Assembly: GCF_029392895.1 (NCBI RefSeq)
Contig: NZ_CP114200.1
Coordinates: 1,765,501 to 1,829,500 of the forward strand
Reading direction: 5' to 3'
DNA: 64,000 bases
Source of the DNA: Streptomyces sp. 71268
Lineage (GTDB): Bacteria; Actinomycetota; Actinomycetes; Streptomycetales; Streptomycetaceae
The position numbers and the translations under genes were made by a program. Below the pieces are notes generated by a model. That model did not search any database. It saw nothing but the letters and a program-made list of their open reading frames with translations, and had not been told where the DNA came from. Below, piece after piece: positions 1 through 10,094 of this stretch; positions within the stretch are counted from its first letter, which is position 1, and each line of letters starts with the position of its first letter.

Positions 1-3000
1 GGCGCGCGAACTCTGCACGGAGGGGTGTGTCGCGGGACCAGGTAGGCCCGACGCCAGCGGAAAGCGGCGGGGTGCCGTCGGGCCATTCCTTCGAGGCAGC
101 CCAGGTGTCCTGCTGCCAGGCCGAGTCGTAGAGCTCCTCCCAGAGGGGGGCGTAGGCGTTGGTCTGGGCATTGAGCCGGAGGGTGCGTAGGAGGAGGGCC
201 TGTTCCAGGGGGTGGCCTGGCGTTGGGGCGGGCATGATTCTGGCGTCGGAGATGTCCAGGTGACCTCGGCCAGAACTCCGGAGAAAGTAGTCAAGGGCCA
301 GCGACGCAAAGAACCCCGCAGCGAGCGCTGTGTGTCGCGACGACGGGAGAGCAGCGCTCCGCACCGCGTGAATGTGGTTCGCCCCAGGCGGGACGAGCAC
401 GGCGTAGAGGCTCCGTTCGGTATCAGAGGCGATCATCTCGCGCCAGGCCACCCGGTAGAACTCCGAGTACGGCCGCATGCTCGCCGCCCTCAGAAGCGCC
501 TTAACCGCTGCTTCGAGGGCATCACCCTCCAACTCAGGATCGGCAGCCCTGACGTCGGCCTCAGCAGCCGCTACGGCTGCCGGATCTTCCCGCAGTTGAG
601 CCAGTCGGCCCGCGTCGGGCCACTGATCCTGTGCAGCCACATACTTGGCACGATCTCCCGCAGGGCGATAGTTCGTGTGCTGGACAGCACCGTCATCCAG
701 TGTTCTCGGGTTCCATGCCTCTAGCTTGTTGGCGGCTGTCGCCCCCTCTACCGCCCTGCGGAGGAACGGCGTCGCAACACCGAACATCGGGCCTTGAAGG
801 ATGACGTCTCTCCAGCTCTCAGATGGGCCGGGCCTCCACGTGAAGTAGCCTGCTGCACGATCTTGCGTTTCGTAGAAGCCGATCGAGATGCGCGGGTTGG
901 ATGCGCCGAGCCGGTGGGGCCACTTAGCTAGCGCCTCGATGGCCGCTTCCTCGGCCGTGGTCACGGGGAAGAGGAGCCTGGTCTCTTCCAGCGGCACCGG
1001 ATTGTCCTCACTGGCCAGCTTCCGCCAGTTCGCGAGAACGCCCTTATCCACTGTCACAACACGGTCCTTATGCGGGCGGATGTCCCACTTGCCCTTGTAC
1101 TTGATTCCGGGAAGCGGGCGCTCCTTCTTGTCGCGCACGGATTCGTTCAACACCTCGGGAGCAAACAACCAGCTCAGGTGCTGGAAACAGATCTCCTGCC
1201 GAGACCGCCCGTACACGTTGACGCTGAAGTGCCGGCTGTGCCCGACTGGCTTCGCGAACAACGAACGCTGGTTCTCAAAGTCGGCGTGCAGCCGGAGGTG
1301 CCGATACGTCGCTCTCCGCAACGCTCCTTCCTTCGCCCCCGTGAGATGCGTCGACGGATGAATCAGCCCGGCAACGCCACGCTCACCCGTGGCCCTCCAG
1401 GAAAGCAACATGAAAGCTCGGTACATGTCTGGCCTTGTGCCTGCCAGCTCCGGGTACGTGTCGACCGACGACAGGAACTCCGACACGCCAGCAACAGTTC
1501 CTAGCTCGTCCAGGTAGAACGACCTGTGCTCGGGCTTGGCCAACACTTCTGCCGCGTGCCTTTGCCGATCGGCCTCCGCATCCTTCCCGCCCAGCACGAA
1601 CCACGGCTCAAGCTCCGCGAGGACCATGTTCTCGAACCACTCCTGCCGCACCCACGGCGGGTTCCCCACCATCAAGTCGAACCCGCCCTCCGCAAACACA
1701 TGCGCGAAGTCCAGCTCCCAGTGGAAGAACCCCCGATCCCGCGCGATCCGGGCCGCCGTCTCGTACCACGGGAACGTATCTCCCAGCTCCAACGGGTCGT
1801 CCCACGCCGTCATCTCCTGCATCAGAGCGTCGAGTTCGAGCTCCTTCGCGTCCAGTTCCTCCAGGCTCTGGACCCCGTCGAAGGACAGCAGCGCCCCCTG
1901 CTTCCCCTCCTCCGACGTCGCGTCCACGCGCCCCACGACCGCCTCGGCGAACTCCAGCCAATCCTTGAGCTCCGCAAGGGCGACGCGGCGCCGGCGGCTG
2001 TCCTTCGGGAGGGCGCGCAAATCCTCGCCGCCCGGCCCCCGGTAGTACGAGGCGTCCGAGCCGTCGAGCTGGCCGATGTCCTCCAGCGGCCAGAACCACA
2101 GCGCGCACCAGGTGTCCATCAGCTGCTTGAGCCGCCAGTACGGAGTTCCCCTGCGGTGCAGCGCCTCCAGAACGGCGTCGCGGTCCATCGGCTGGTGGGG
2201 CCCGTCTTCGGCGCTCGCCGGCGCACCCCACACGTCCACGTGCCGGGAGATCTCCCGCTCCGACAGCTTCAGTCGCATGACGACCAGGTCCCAGAGGAAC
2301 TCGACGCGGCGGGCGAGGCGGATGAGGCGGCCCGTCTCGTACTTCTCGCCGGAGTCCCGGTCTTCGTCGGTTCCCGGAGCACCGGTCGCAACAGAAGGGC
2401 CGCCGATCAGCGCCGGCTGGTCCCAGATCTCCAAGCCGAGGTTCAGGGTCAGTTCGTCCGTCCCCAGGGGATGCGCTGCCGCCGACGTACGCTTGCCAGA
2501 GGCAACACCGGCCCCCTTCTTCTTCGGGGCTCCCTTCGGGTTCCGCCGCATCGCCGACCGCCACTTCCGCAGCGCCTCGACGAGCTTCGGGTCCAGCCAG
2601 TCCACGACGTCGCCGTCGACGACAGCCTTGACGACCTCCTCCGGCGTGCCCTTCTTCAGGGTTCGTACGGAGACCTTCTCACCGATGGAGCCCCACCCCA
2701 TCGCCGGCAGCAGGAACTGGTGCACCTCCCGCGTCTTCAGCTTCTCCGTCAGCGGCACGTGCCGGGGCTTCTGCGGGGCCTTGGACGTCAGCCAGCCACC
2801 GTCCCGCAGGCTGTTGCCGGGGTAGACCTTCCTGGCCGCACCGACCAGCGAGTTGCCCCGGTGCAGGTGCAGTCCGTACCAAGGCGCCTTCATCCCCCGG
2901 TACATGGTGTTCAGCCACAACGAGATCTCGGCCAGTTCGACGGCCGTCTCGTTGAGGTCGACACCGTACGCGTTGTGCAGCGCGATGTAGGCCTTCGCCT

Positions 3001-5149
3001 TCTGGAGTTCGGCCTGGTAGTCCTCGGGGTCGATCTCCACGCCCCGCTCGCGCTGCGCGAGGCGCAGGTAGAGCTCGGCGAGCTGGTTGACGGCCTCGTT
3101 GAGGAACGCCCCGGAGCCGAGGGCCGGTTCGCAGACGCGCCAGCGCAGGACGTCGGCGGCGTTGACCCACGCCTTCTCCGGCTCCTTGGGGTCGACCGCG
3201 CCCTTCTCGTCGAGGCGGAAGCGGAGGGTCTGCTCCACCGTCGCCTGGGTGAGGGACTCGGGCGTGTAGTAGGAGGCGCTGGTCTGGCGGTCGCGGCCGG
3301 CGAGGCGGTAGACGTACGAGCCGACCTTGTGCGGGATCGCGACCCGCTGCCCCGTCTCCGGGTTGACGTCCGTCTTGACGAAGACGCTGTCCTCCGGGCC
3401 GTCCGGGTACCGCCCCGAGGCGACCTGCTCAGGGCGGATCAGCCAGGAACCGCCGCTGGGGTTGCCGCCCTTGGCGACCCCGTACAAAGGCTGGTCGGCG
3501 ATGAAGCCGGTGTACGACATCAGACCCTCGTACACGGCGCCGAGGTGGTTGATGCTGAGGTTGGCGTACGAGATGAAGCCGCCCCGGCCGGTGCGGCCGG
3601 TGCCCTCGGCGATGGTCAGGTGGCGCAGCACCTGGTGCAGGACCTTGTTGCGGAGCCGCAGGTCGAGGGCACGGGCCCCGTCCTGAGGCCTTCCCTCCGG
3701 GTCGAGGTCGTCAGGGTGGACGATCACCTCGTCGACGAGCTTTATCGACGCGGGGTCGAAGAGGCGGGAGCGCAGGGCCTCGATGCGTACGCCCTCGTAG
3801 CCGTCGTCCTCCGCCAGCGCCTCGGAGGCCCGCTCGGCGACCATGGCGGTGTCGCGGGTGGTGAGCGTGTCGGCGACCGGGTGGCCGGTGAAGACCTTCT
3901 TGAAGAGCAGGTCCAGGGAGTCGTGGAAGTGGTAGCGGTCGCGGGAGGTGCTGGACAGCTTCTCCTGGACGACGAGTTCGCGGAGCCGGGCCACGCTGTA
4001 CCCGGAGGCGTACTCCGCGCTCTTCATCGGGAGGATGTCGAGCTCGGGGCGGGCCTCGGCGTACAGCAGGAAGAGGATGCGGTACAGGTACCGCAGGGAT
4101 TCCTTGGTGAGGACCCGCTGGAGCGAGCCGGGCTCGGCGAGGGTGTCGGGGAGCCAGGCGGGGAGGTCGCCGGGGGTGACGTCCTGCTGCCGTGCGCGGT
4201 CCAGGACCTCGTTGGCGATCAGCTGGACGGATTCCTTCAGGCCCTCGCGCAGGGTCTCGGTGACGCCGACGGAGTGGTCGCGGGATTCGGCGACCAGGCG
4301 GGCGATGTCGTCGTCCCCGCCGTCCTCGGCGGGACGGAACGCCTGGGCTCCGAAGAGGGCGGCGATCACGTCGATCTCACCGGCCGTCGCGCCCTTCGTG
4401 CCCTTGCGGGGCAGCGCCACCTCCAGGCTGACGGCGAGGTGCCGACCGCGGGCGTAGTTCTCGCGGTCGGCGAGGACCATGATGCCGCCGAAGAGGAGGA
4501 GCGCGTAGCGGGGGGCGTCGTCGGCGGCGAGCAGCCAGGCGGCGAGGTCCGTGACCGTGGTGAGGGTGCGGCCGGAGGCGACGCGGACGGGAGCGGGGAG
4601 CCGGTTGGCCGGGCCGTCGCCGCGGGTGGCGGCGATGTCGTGGGCGAAGCCGCCGGTCAGGACCGCGATGCCGGGCTCGTGGTGGGCGACGGGGACGGCG
4701 ACCGGTCCGGCGGCACCGTGGACGGTGAGGTGTCCGGGCTTCGGGGTGAAACCGAGGGCCTTCAGGACGTCCGTGTGCCAGGTGTCCAGCGCCGCCCGCC
4801 AGGTCCCTTCCGGACCGTCGTCCGTACGCGCGCCGGTCGCGGGCCGGAACGCGGGCAGCTCGTCGGGGCCGCTATGCGCCTTCAGCTCTTCGGCGGCCAG
4901 CTGCTGGGCGGCTTCGGCGTCGGGATCGGGCTGGACGTTGAACTTCTCCGCCTCCCCGCCGACCGTGATCCGTACGTCGAAGTAGCGCCCGGAGAGGTCG
5001 CGCAGACCCTGCCGCGGTGTGGGCCGGCCGTGCCGCTCCTCGGCCGCCCATCCCTTCAGGCGGCCGGTCTTGAGCTGCTTGGGCAGGATCGTGTCCAGGT
5101 AGAAGGGCGGAAAGTACTCGCCTTCGTTGATCAGCGCGTCGAACTTCAC
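1..5149 (-). CDS. Eco57I-type N6-adenine DNA methyltransferase, 3' end beyond window
   Basis: Very large DNA adenine methyltransferase of the Eco57I / PglX / DrmMI type; at least 1716 residues are visible and the C-terminus lies off the left edge. The SAM-binding motif I (CEPALGSGAFL) is at about residue 673, followed by a YGVDLNETAVELA segment. The catalytic NPPW motif IV is near residue 1163, so about 490 residues separate the two, typical of large phage-defence methylases. The GTG start at 5149 has AGGAG about eight bases upstream; the protein begins VKFDALINEGEYFPPFYLD. It follows the SNF2 helicase on the same strand after a 73-base gap, so the two are probably co-transcribed. Family knowledge: such enzymes mark self DNA in DISARM- and BREX-like systems. 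No separate restriction nuclease is visible here. Inference: modification arm of a phage-defence operon. Confidence 0.85.
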   Translation of the reverse strand, partial: MKFDALINEGEYFPPFYLDTILPKQLKTGRLKGWAAEERHGRPTPRQGLRDLSGRYFDVRITVGGEAEKFNVQPDPDAEAAQQLAAEELKAHSGPDELPAFRPATGARTDDGPEGTWRAALDTWHTDVLKALGFTPKPGHLTVHGAAGPVAVPVAHHEPGIAVLTGGFAHDIAATRGDGPANRLPAPVRVASGRTLTTVTDLAAWLLAADDAPRYALLLFGGIMVLADRENYARGRHLAVSLEVALPRKGTKGATAGEIDVIAALFGAQAFRPAEDGGDDDIARLVAESRDHSVGVTETLREGLKESVQLIANEVLDRARQQDVTPGDLPAWLPDTLAEPGSLQRVLTKESLRYLYRILFLLYAEARPELDILPMKSAEYASGYSVARLRELVVQEKLSSTSRDRYHFHDSLDLLFKKVFTGHPVADTLTTRDTAMVAERASEALAEDDGYEGVRIEALRSRLFDPASIKLVDEVIVHPDDLDPEGRPQDGARALDLRLRNKVLHQVLRHLTIAEGTGRTGRGGFISYANLSINHLGAVYEGLMSYTGFIADQPLYGVAKGGNPSGGSWLIRPEQVASGRYPDGPEDSVFVKTDVNPETGQRVAIPHKVGSYVYRLAGRDRQTSASYYTPESLTQATVEQTLRFRLDEKGAVDPKEPEKAWVNAADVLRWRVCEPALGSGAFLNEAVNQLAELYLRLAQRERGVEIDPEDYQAELQKAKAYIALHNAYGVDLNETAVELAEISLWLNTMYRGMKAPWYGLHLHRGNSLVGAARKVYPGNSLRDGGWLTSKAPQKPRHVPLTEKLKTREVHQFLLPAMGWGSIGEKVSVRTLKKGTPEEVVKAVVDGDVVDWLDPKLVEALRKWRSAMRRNPKGAPKKKGAGVASGKRTSAAAHPLGTDELTLNLGLEIWDQPALIGGPSVATGAPGTDEDRDSGEKYETGRLIRLARRVEFLWDLVVMRLKLSEREISRHVDVWGAPASAEDGPHQPMDRDAVLEALHRRGTPYWRLKQLMDTWCALWFWPLEDIGQLDGSDASYYRGPGGEDLRALPKDSRRRRVALAELKDWLEFAEAVVGRVDATSEEGKQGALLSFDGVQSLEELDAKELELDALMQEMTAWDDPLELGDTFPWYETAARIARDRGFFHWELDFAHVFAEGGFDLMVGNPPWVRQEWFENMVLAELEPWFVLGGKDAEADRQRHAAEVLAKPEHRSFYLDELGTVAGVSEFLSSVDTYPELAGTRPDMYRAFMLLSWRATGERGVAGLIHPSTHLTGAKEGALRRATYRHLRLHADFENQRSLFAKPVGHSRHFSVNVYGRSRQEICFQHLSWLFAPEVLNESVRDKKERPLPGIKYKGKWDIRPHKDRVVTVDKGVLANWRKLASEDNPVPLEETRLLFPVTTAEEAAIEALAKWPHRLGASNPRISIGFYETQDRAAGYFTWRPGPSESWRDVILQGPMFGVATPFLRRAVEGATAANKLEAWNPRTLDDGAVQHTNYRPAGDRAKYVAAQDQWPDAGRLAQLREDPAAVAAAEADVRAADPELEGDALEAAVKALLRAASMRPYSEFYRVAWREMIASDTERSLYAVLVPPGANHIHAVRSAALPSSRHTALAAGFFASLALDYFLRSSGRGHLDISDARIMPAPTPGHPLEQALLLRTLRLNAQTNAYAPLWEELYDSAWQQDTWAASKEWPDGTPPLSAGVGPTWSRDTPLRAEFAR

Positions 5150-5222
5150 GCGTGGCGCTCCTGCAGGATGACGTGACGGGTAGGATGGAGGTCGTGAGCC
5201 GCGCCGTGCGCGGTGGGGACGG

Positions 5223-8200
5223 TCATGAGCTCGGCTCCAGGACGGCCAGGACCCGTACCATCGGGTCGCCGGCGGTACGGAGGCGGGTGGCGGCCTTCTC
5301 CAGGTTCTCCGCGGCCCGGTCGCGGGCAGTCCGGCCGCCGCTGAAGCCGGGAAGGGACTGCTGGCGCCACAGTCCGACCCGCTCCTCGTACTCCCGCAGC
5401 GGCTGGTCGACAAGTTCCTCCGCCTTGGCTCGCAGCCCCGTCATCGTGCGACGGGTCGCATGGACGGCTGCCGCCACGTACTGCTGGAGGGCGGCGGGGT
5501 CGCCCTGGGCGAAGTGGTCGGGCATGTCGGGGCGGACCCCGAGGTCGGCGAGGAGCTCGCGGGACAGCTCACGGACCCGGGGTGCCTCGCCCTCGCGGCC
5601 GAGCCGGTCGACGGCGAGGAACGCCACAACGGTCGGGCGGCCGTCCTGGTTGGACCAGACGCCCTGGGTGAGGAACACCGGTTCCGGCACGCGGGCACAG
5701 TCCACCTGAAGCACGGGCGCTTGCTGGCGACCCAGCTGGACGAGGACCTTGTCGGTGATCCACTCCAGGACGGGGTGGAGTTCGCCGACGTAGTGGGCGT
5801 CCGGCCAGAGGGAGGGCGAGTCGGCGTCCTCTCGGGCACGCCTGAGGGAGTCGGCCGCGTCCTTGGGACTAAAGGTGAGCTTCATGCGGCGGGTGATGCC
5901 GTGGTCGCGCAGGTAGCCAGGAGGCAGGACGTCGAACCGGTCGGCGAGGTCCTCCGGGGTGTCGAAGCTGAGGTCGGTGCCGTCGACGGTGGTGTCGAGG
6001 CGGAAGGACTCCAGGTCGGCGAGTTCTTCCAGGCCGGTGAGGAGGTAGTCGCGACGGTCGGTGAACAACCGCAGTTCTTCGACGAAGCGGAGGGGGGCGG
6101 CGGCGCCACGGGCGTCCGGAGCCGGTTCCCGGACTGCCGTTCCGTCGCCGGAAGGTTCGGCGCCGACGGTCTCGGAGCCGTCGTCCGCGCTGTCGTCGAA
6201 GTCGAAGCCGATCTCGTCCTCGAAGTCCGTGTCGAAGTCGAAACCGAACTTGGAGTCCTCGTACGGGTCTCCGCCGGTGCCGAACTCCGCGTTGAGCCGC
6301 TGTGCGAGCGGCAGGTCCTCCGGCGTCGTCGCGTCGCCCTCGGTCAGGGCCACGGCCTCCAGGTCCGCCACCGCTTCCTGCGGGGCCGCGCCCCGGAACA
6401 ACGCCTCCATGACGCGCCGTTCCTCCTGGGCACCGTCGTTCTCCTTGGTCGTCGCCTCCACGGCGCCGAGGATCGCGTGCACCTTCTGCTCGCGGGCCAG
6501 AACCCGCTCGGCGACATGGGTGTCGTCCAGCGCGCCCTCGACCGCCGATTCGAGGATCATCGCGCGGAACTCGGGCCGCTCCGTCTGCCCGTAGCGGTCG
6601 ATGCGGCCGTTGCGCTGCTCGACGCGGATGAGGCTCCAGGGCAGGTCCCAGTGGATGAGGTGGTGGCACTGGCGGTGCAGGTTGACGCCCTCGGAGGCAC
6701 CGTCGCCGGAGAGCAGCAGGCGGACGTCGCCGCCCGCGCGGGCGAACTCGTCGACATACTCCATCTGCACCCGGTCCGAGACGCCGGTGCTGTGCAGGAC
6801 CTTGACCGCCGCCTTGGCGTCGTCCCGGTCCGTCCAGCCGAGCAGCGGCGGCAGGACCTGGCCCAGCCAGTCGAGGGTCTCGCGGCGCTCGGAGAAGACG
6901 ACCGCGCGGGTGGGGCTGCCGGCCTTGACGCCGATCTCGCGCAGCTCGTCGACCAGGCCCGCGAGCTTGGAGGCCGCTTCCGGCGCGCTGCCCTCGGCGG
7001 TCGCGCGCTCAATGGCACGGGCCAGCTCCATGAGGCGCAGGAGCGAGGTCGTCTCGGGGGTGGCGGGCACGATGCCGGCCGGGGCCCCATCGGTGATCTT
7101 GTGCTTGTCGGGGAGGGGGTGCCCGGTCTTGGCGAGCCGGTCGCGGGCGGTGGCGAAGAGGGCCCGGTGGGAGGAGAGGAAGGACTTCAGCAGGACAAAG
7201 GGGAAGAGGTGGTCCTCGGCACCGGCCTTCGGTGCGGTGCCGTCGGCGGGGCGCTTCAGCCAGTGGTCGGCGAGCTCCTGGAAGACCGCCTCCTCCAGCT
7301 CGTTGGCCTGGCGGCGGACCGGCCGGGAGTCACCGCGCGGGGCCCAGTCCTTGAGCTGGCCGGCCACCTCGTCGCTGACCTTGGTACGGCGCACCATCAG
7401 GTGCTCCAGTTCGGCGGCCTTCGGGTCGCGGGGGTCCTTGACCGCCATGGGGTCGAGGAGGCGGATCAGCCCGGTGAAGGCCGCCATGTCACCGTTGTGC
7501 GGGGTGGCGCTGGCGAGGATCAGCGCGTCGGTGCGCTCGGCGAGCAGGTCGGCGAGAGCCCGACGGTCGCTGCCCTGGTTGATGAGGTTGTGGGACTCGT
7601 CGATGACGACCGCGTCCCAGTGGATGTGCTCCAGCCACGGCCGGTAGCGGCGCTGGTTCTTCAGCGTGTCCATGGAGATGATCACGCGCTTGTAGTACGT
7701 GAACGGATTGCGTCCCGCCGGGATCTTTCGCTCGATACGGGCGATGCCGGCGCTGTCCAGGCGGACCAGCGGCAGGGAGAACCGCGTCCACATCTCGTGC
7801 TGGAACTGCTCGAGGACGGGTGCGGGCGTGACGACGAGGATGCGCTCGCCGCGACCGCGGCGGACGAGCTCGCCGAGCAGCACCCCGATCTCCAGAGTTT
7901 TACCCAGGCCCACCACGTCACCGATCAGGAGCCGTGGCCGCAGCGGATTGGCCAGGGCCTTCGCCGCGGGCCGGAGCTGGTAGTCCATGCGGTCCAGGAG
8001 AAAGCCGTCGGCCAGGGCGAGGCGACGCTCCGTCTGGGGCAGCGGAGTCTTGCGGAGCACCGCCTCCAGGAAGAGACGGCTGCGCCGGAAGTGCGGCGAC
8101 CCGTCGGCGATGAGCTCGGTGTCCTCCGGACACAGCACGCGGGGCCGGTCCATCGTGGGCGCGAGGAACCTGGCTTCCTGCCCGCGTACGAGGTCGGAGG

Positions 8201-8399
8201 CGCCGACGGCCTCGATCAGGTACTCCCCGGTCCTCACCTGCCTGCTGCTGCGGACCATCCACTCCTCGTCCCGCACCTCGATCACCGTGCCGGCCGGCGG
8301 AGGTCCCTCGGGCGCCGTCGTGACCTGGGTGTCGGTGCGGGCCTCGGAGGTGCCGGGCACTGCGTCGGGCATCGGGGGCGGTCCTGCCTTTCGGGTCAT
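5223..8399 (-). CDS. SNF2/HepA-like helicase, DrmD-like
   Basis: SNF2-family (superfamily 2) DNA translocase of 1058 residues. Walker A is GDVVGLGKT near residue 163 and the DEAH-box variant IDESHNL near 268, followed by LILASATPHNGD (motif III). The C-terminal helicase lobe carries LLLSGDGASEGVNLHRQ and the arginine-finger motif EQRNGRIDRYGQ. An acidic, Asp/Phe-rich linker (about residues 705-745) separates the helicase core from a long C-terminal region. The layout resembles DrmD of class 1 DISARM and RapA/HepA proteins. The ATG at 8399 has no obvious ribosome site; a second in-frame ATG nine codons downstream, after GGCAGGA, is an alternative start. It lies between the kinase and the methyltransferase on one strand. 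Inference: motor of a restriction-like defence complex. No drmA, drmB or drmC is seen beside it. Confidence 0.85.
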   Translation of the reverse strand: MTRKAGPPPMPDAVPGTSEARTDTQVTTAPEGPPPAGTVIEVRDEEWMVRSSRQVRTGEYLIEAVGASDLVRGQEARFLAPTMDRPRVLCPEDTELIADGSPHFRRSRLFLEAVLRKTPLPQTERRLALADGFLLDRMDYQLRPAAKALANPLRPRLLIGDVVGLGKTLEIGVLLGELVRRGRGERILVVTPAPVLEQFQHEMWTRFSLPLVRLDSAGIARIERKIPAGRNPFTYYKRVIISMDTLKNQRRYRPWLEHIHWDAVVIDESHNLINQGSDRRALADLLAERTDALILASATPHNGDMAAFTGLIRLLDPMAVKDPRDPKAAELEHLMVRRTKVSDEVAGQLKDWAPRGDSRPVRRQANELEEAVFQELADHWLKRPADGTAPKAGAEDHLFPFVLLKSFLSSHRALFATARDRLAKTGHPLPDKHKITDGAPAGIVPATPETTSLLRLMELARAIERATAEGSAPEAASKLAGLVDELREIGVKAGSPTRAVVFSERRETLDWLGQVLPPLLGWTDRDDAKAAVKVLHSTGVSDRVQMEYVDEFARAGGDVRLLLSGDGASEGVNLHRQCHHLIHWDLPWSLIRVEQRNGRIDRYGQTERPEFRAMILESAVEGALDDTHVAERVLAREQKVHAILGAVEATTKENDGAQEERRVMEALFRGAAPQEAVADLEAVALTEGDATTPEDLPLAQRLNAEFGTGGDPYEDSKFGFDFDTDFEDEIGFDFDDSADDGSETVGAEPSGDGTAVREPAPDARGAAAPLRFVEELRLFTDRRDYLLTGLEELADLESFRLDTTVDGTDLSFDTPEDLADRFDVLPPGYLRDHGITRRMKLTFSPKDAADSLRRAREDADSPSLWPDAHYVGELHPVLEWITDKVLVQLGRQQAPVLQVDCARVPEPVFLTQGVWSNQDGRPTVVAFLAVDRLGREGEAPRVRELSRELLADLGVRPDMPDHFAQGDPAALQQYVAAAVHATRRTMTGLRAKAEELVDQPLREYEERVGLWRQQSLPGFSGGRTARDRAAENLEKAATRLRTAGDPMVRVLAVLEPSS

Positions 8400-8473
8400 A
8401 AGGGGGTTCTTGAAGGGTAGGCGGTCCGCCGGACGCCTGGGGACGGTCCACCGTCACGGGGCAGGCCCCGTTC

Positions 8474-9865
8474 CTAGAGGTCGCCCCGGTGCGCGTACGC
8501 CTCGCGCAGTTCCGCGGCGACCCGCAGGGCGACCGGGGGCGGGGCCGAGGGCCGAGGTGGCCGGACGGGATGCGGAGGGTCGAGGGAGTAGCTGGTGGGA
8601 AGTGGTTCCGCCCCGGGAGCGGGCAGGTGGGCGGAGACCACCTCGGCCTCCGGTTCCGCGGGGGTCGGCGCCTGATCGACGAGTGTGGGTGTGTAGCCCG
8701 GAGGCGCGACCGCCTCCTCCGCGGCCGCCCCCTGGGCCTCGGCCGCCAGTTCGATCTCGTCCGTGTCGACGAGCCCGTAGAACCCGGGGTCGATCTCCGA
8801 CAGGTCGTCGGCGTCGCTCCCCCACGGAGCGTCCGGCGCGGCACCCGCGTCGACCGCCTTCTGGGCGCGCTCCTGGATGGCAGGGTCGGCGTGGCCGGTG
8901 CCGGCTTTCGCGGGAAGCTCCGGAATCAGGCCGGAACCGGCGACGAGCGCCGCGAGCTGGTCCGCCGCGTCCTGTGGTGTGAGATCAGCGTCGGTCAGCA
9001 GGGAGAGCAGTCCCGTCTCCACCGCCTTGAGGGTCGGCCGCTGGCTCGGGGTCGCGACGAGGATCTGGGCGAGGAGGGGGACGAAGTCCTTGTCGACCCC
9101 GCTGAAGCTCGGCGGCGATTCCATCGGCGCAAACGGATACGGGGCCCGACCGGTCGCGGCGAAGAACAGGGTGGCGCCCAGCGCGTACACGTCCGCGGGC
9201 TCCTTGACCCGCTTGGTGTCCTTCCACTGCTCCAGCGGCATGAACGTACGGGTGCCCATGACGGCTCCCGTCTGGGTGAGCGCCTGACTGGCCTGCCTCT
9301 CCGCGAGCACGGCCAGGCCGAAGTCCAGCACCACGGGCCCGTGCGGCCCCAGGACGACATTGCCGGGTTTGAGGTCGCGGTGCAGCAGGTTGGCCCCGTG
9401 GATCGCCCGGAGCGCGTCGACGAGTGCCAGCCCGAGCGCGGCGTACGCCCCGACCGGGAAGGTGCCGGACAGCTTCACCATCGTGTGCAGGTCGGGGCCT
9501 GCGATGTAGTCCATGGCGAACCAGGGCCGGGCCGCTCCCGGAGGGGCTGCCGCGATCACGGCGGGGACGCGGGCGCTGATCACGGCCCGAACGGCGTCGA
9601 TCTCACGATCGAACCGTTCCCTGGTGTCCGGCTCACCGTCGAGAAGGCCGGGCTGGATCATCTTGACCACGACGAGCCGTCCTTCGACGGCCTCCTCGTC
9701 ACCGCCCGGCTCGGCCAGCCGGTAGGCCGCGGTGAGGTCGTCCGTCAGACCGAGAGGCAGCCGCCGAGCCAGGTAGGCGACGCCCATGCCGCCCGCGCCG
9801 AGCCGGGCGAGCAGTTCGAAGGGCCCGACCACCTGGGGGTCGATATCGAAGTCCAAAGGTTTCAC
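8474..9865 (-). CDS. Ser/Thr protein kinase of the defence operon
   Basis: Hanks-type Ser/Thr kinase of 463 residues with no membrane segment, hence cytosolic. Visible motifs are the glycine loop GAGGMGVAYLA, the catalytic lysine in VVVKMIQ, the catalytic loop HRDLKPGNV and DFG. The activation segment reads GTRTFMPLEQW where the family usually has GTPxYMAPE, an unusual change. The C-terminal 160 residues are Pro/Ala/Glu-rich and lack PASTA or other sensor repeats. The GTG at 9865 is chosen because GGGGGAG lies seven bases upstream and the protein then begins VKPLDFDIDP; a GTG six codons earlier is possible. It is first in the kinase-helicase-methylase string. Kinases partner methylases in Pgl/BREX type 2 (PglW), so a regulatory or triggering role in defence is inferred. 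Confidence 0.85.
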   Translation of the reverse strand: MKPLDFDIDPQVVGPFELLARLGAGGMGVAYLARRLPLGLTDDLTAAYRLAEPGGDEEAVEGRLVVVKMIQPGLLDGEPDTRERFDREIDAVRAVISARVPAVIAAAPPGAARPWFAMDYIAGPDLHTMVKLSGTFPVGAYAALGLALVDALRAIHGANLLHRDLKPGNVVLGPHGPVVLDFGLAVLAERQASQALTQTGAVMGTRTFMPLEQWKDTKRVKEPADVYALGATLFFAATGRAPYPFAPMESPPSFSGVDKDFVPLLAQILVATPSQRPTLKAVETGLLSLLTDADLTPQDAADQLAALVAGSGLIPELPAKAGTGHADPAIQERAQKAVDAGAAPDAPWGSDADDLSEIDPGFYGLVDTDEIELAAEAQGAAAEEAVAPPGYTPTLVDQAPTPAEPEAEVVSAHLPAPGAEPLPTSYSLDPPHPVRPPRPSAPPPVALRVAAELREAYAHRGDL

Positions 9866-10094
9866 CGGCGTTCTCCCCCACACGGTCGTCGCGGCCCTCG
9901 CCCCGGCCCACGGCTGTCGATCAGTCTACGACCGCCCGGCTCCCCTTCCGCGTCCGCCGGGTCACGGTGGGCGACCAGGCCACCGAGGTGACGGAAATAT
10001 GCCCTTGCCAAGGGGCGGCACGCCCCGCCTGCCCTAAAGTCGCGCCACACGATCACGACGGTCGTCTGTCAAGTTCCTCAGGGGAGGGGGCCGG
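9866..10094. promoter_or_regulatory. Divergent intergenic region between two defence operons
   Basis: This 229-base gap separates the leftward kinase operon from the rightward HEPN/helicase operon, so it must hold both promoters. A short GC hairpin (GGGGC..GCCCC) lies near 10012-10027. I could not identify convincing -35/-10 pairs. GGGAGGGGG just before 10095 serves as the ribosome site of the rightward gene. Confidence 0.4.

Noticed and set aside
1526..5176. Long plus-strand open frame of over 1,200 codons
   Set aside because: It is the antisense shadow of the methyltransferase; only the minus frame has SAM and NPPW motifs, and the plus translation is rich in Arg/Pro/Val without any domain.
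5460..8420. Long plus-strand open frame opposite the SNF2 gene
   Set aside because: The helicase motifs are on the minus strand; the plus frame is a GC-bias artefact.
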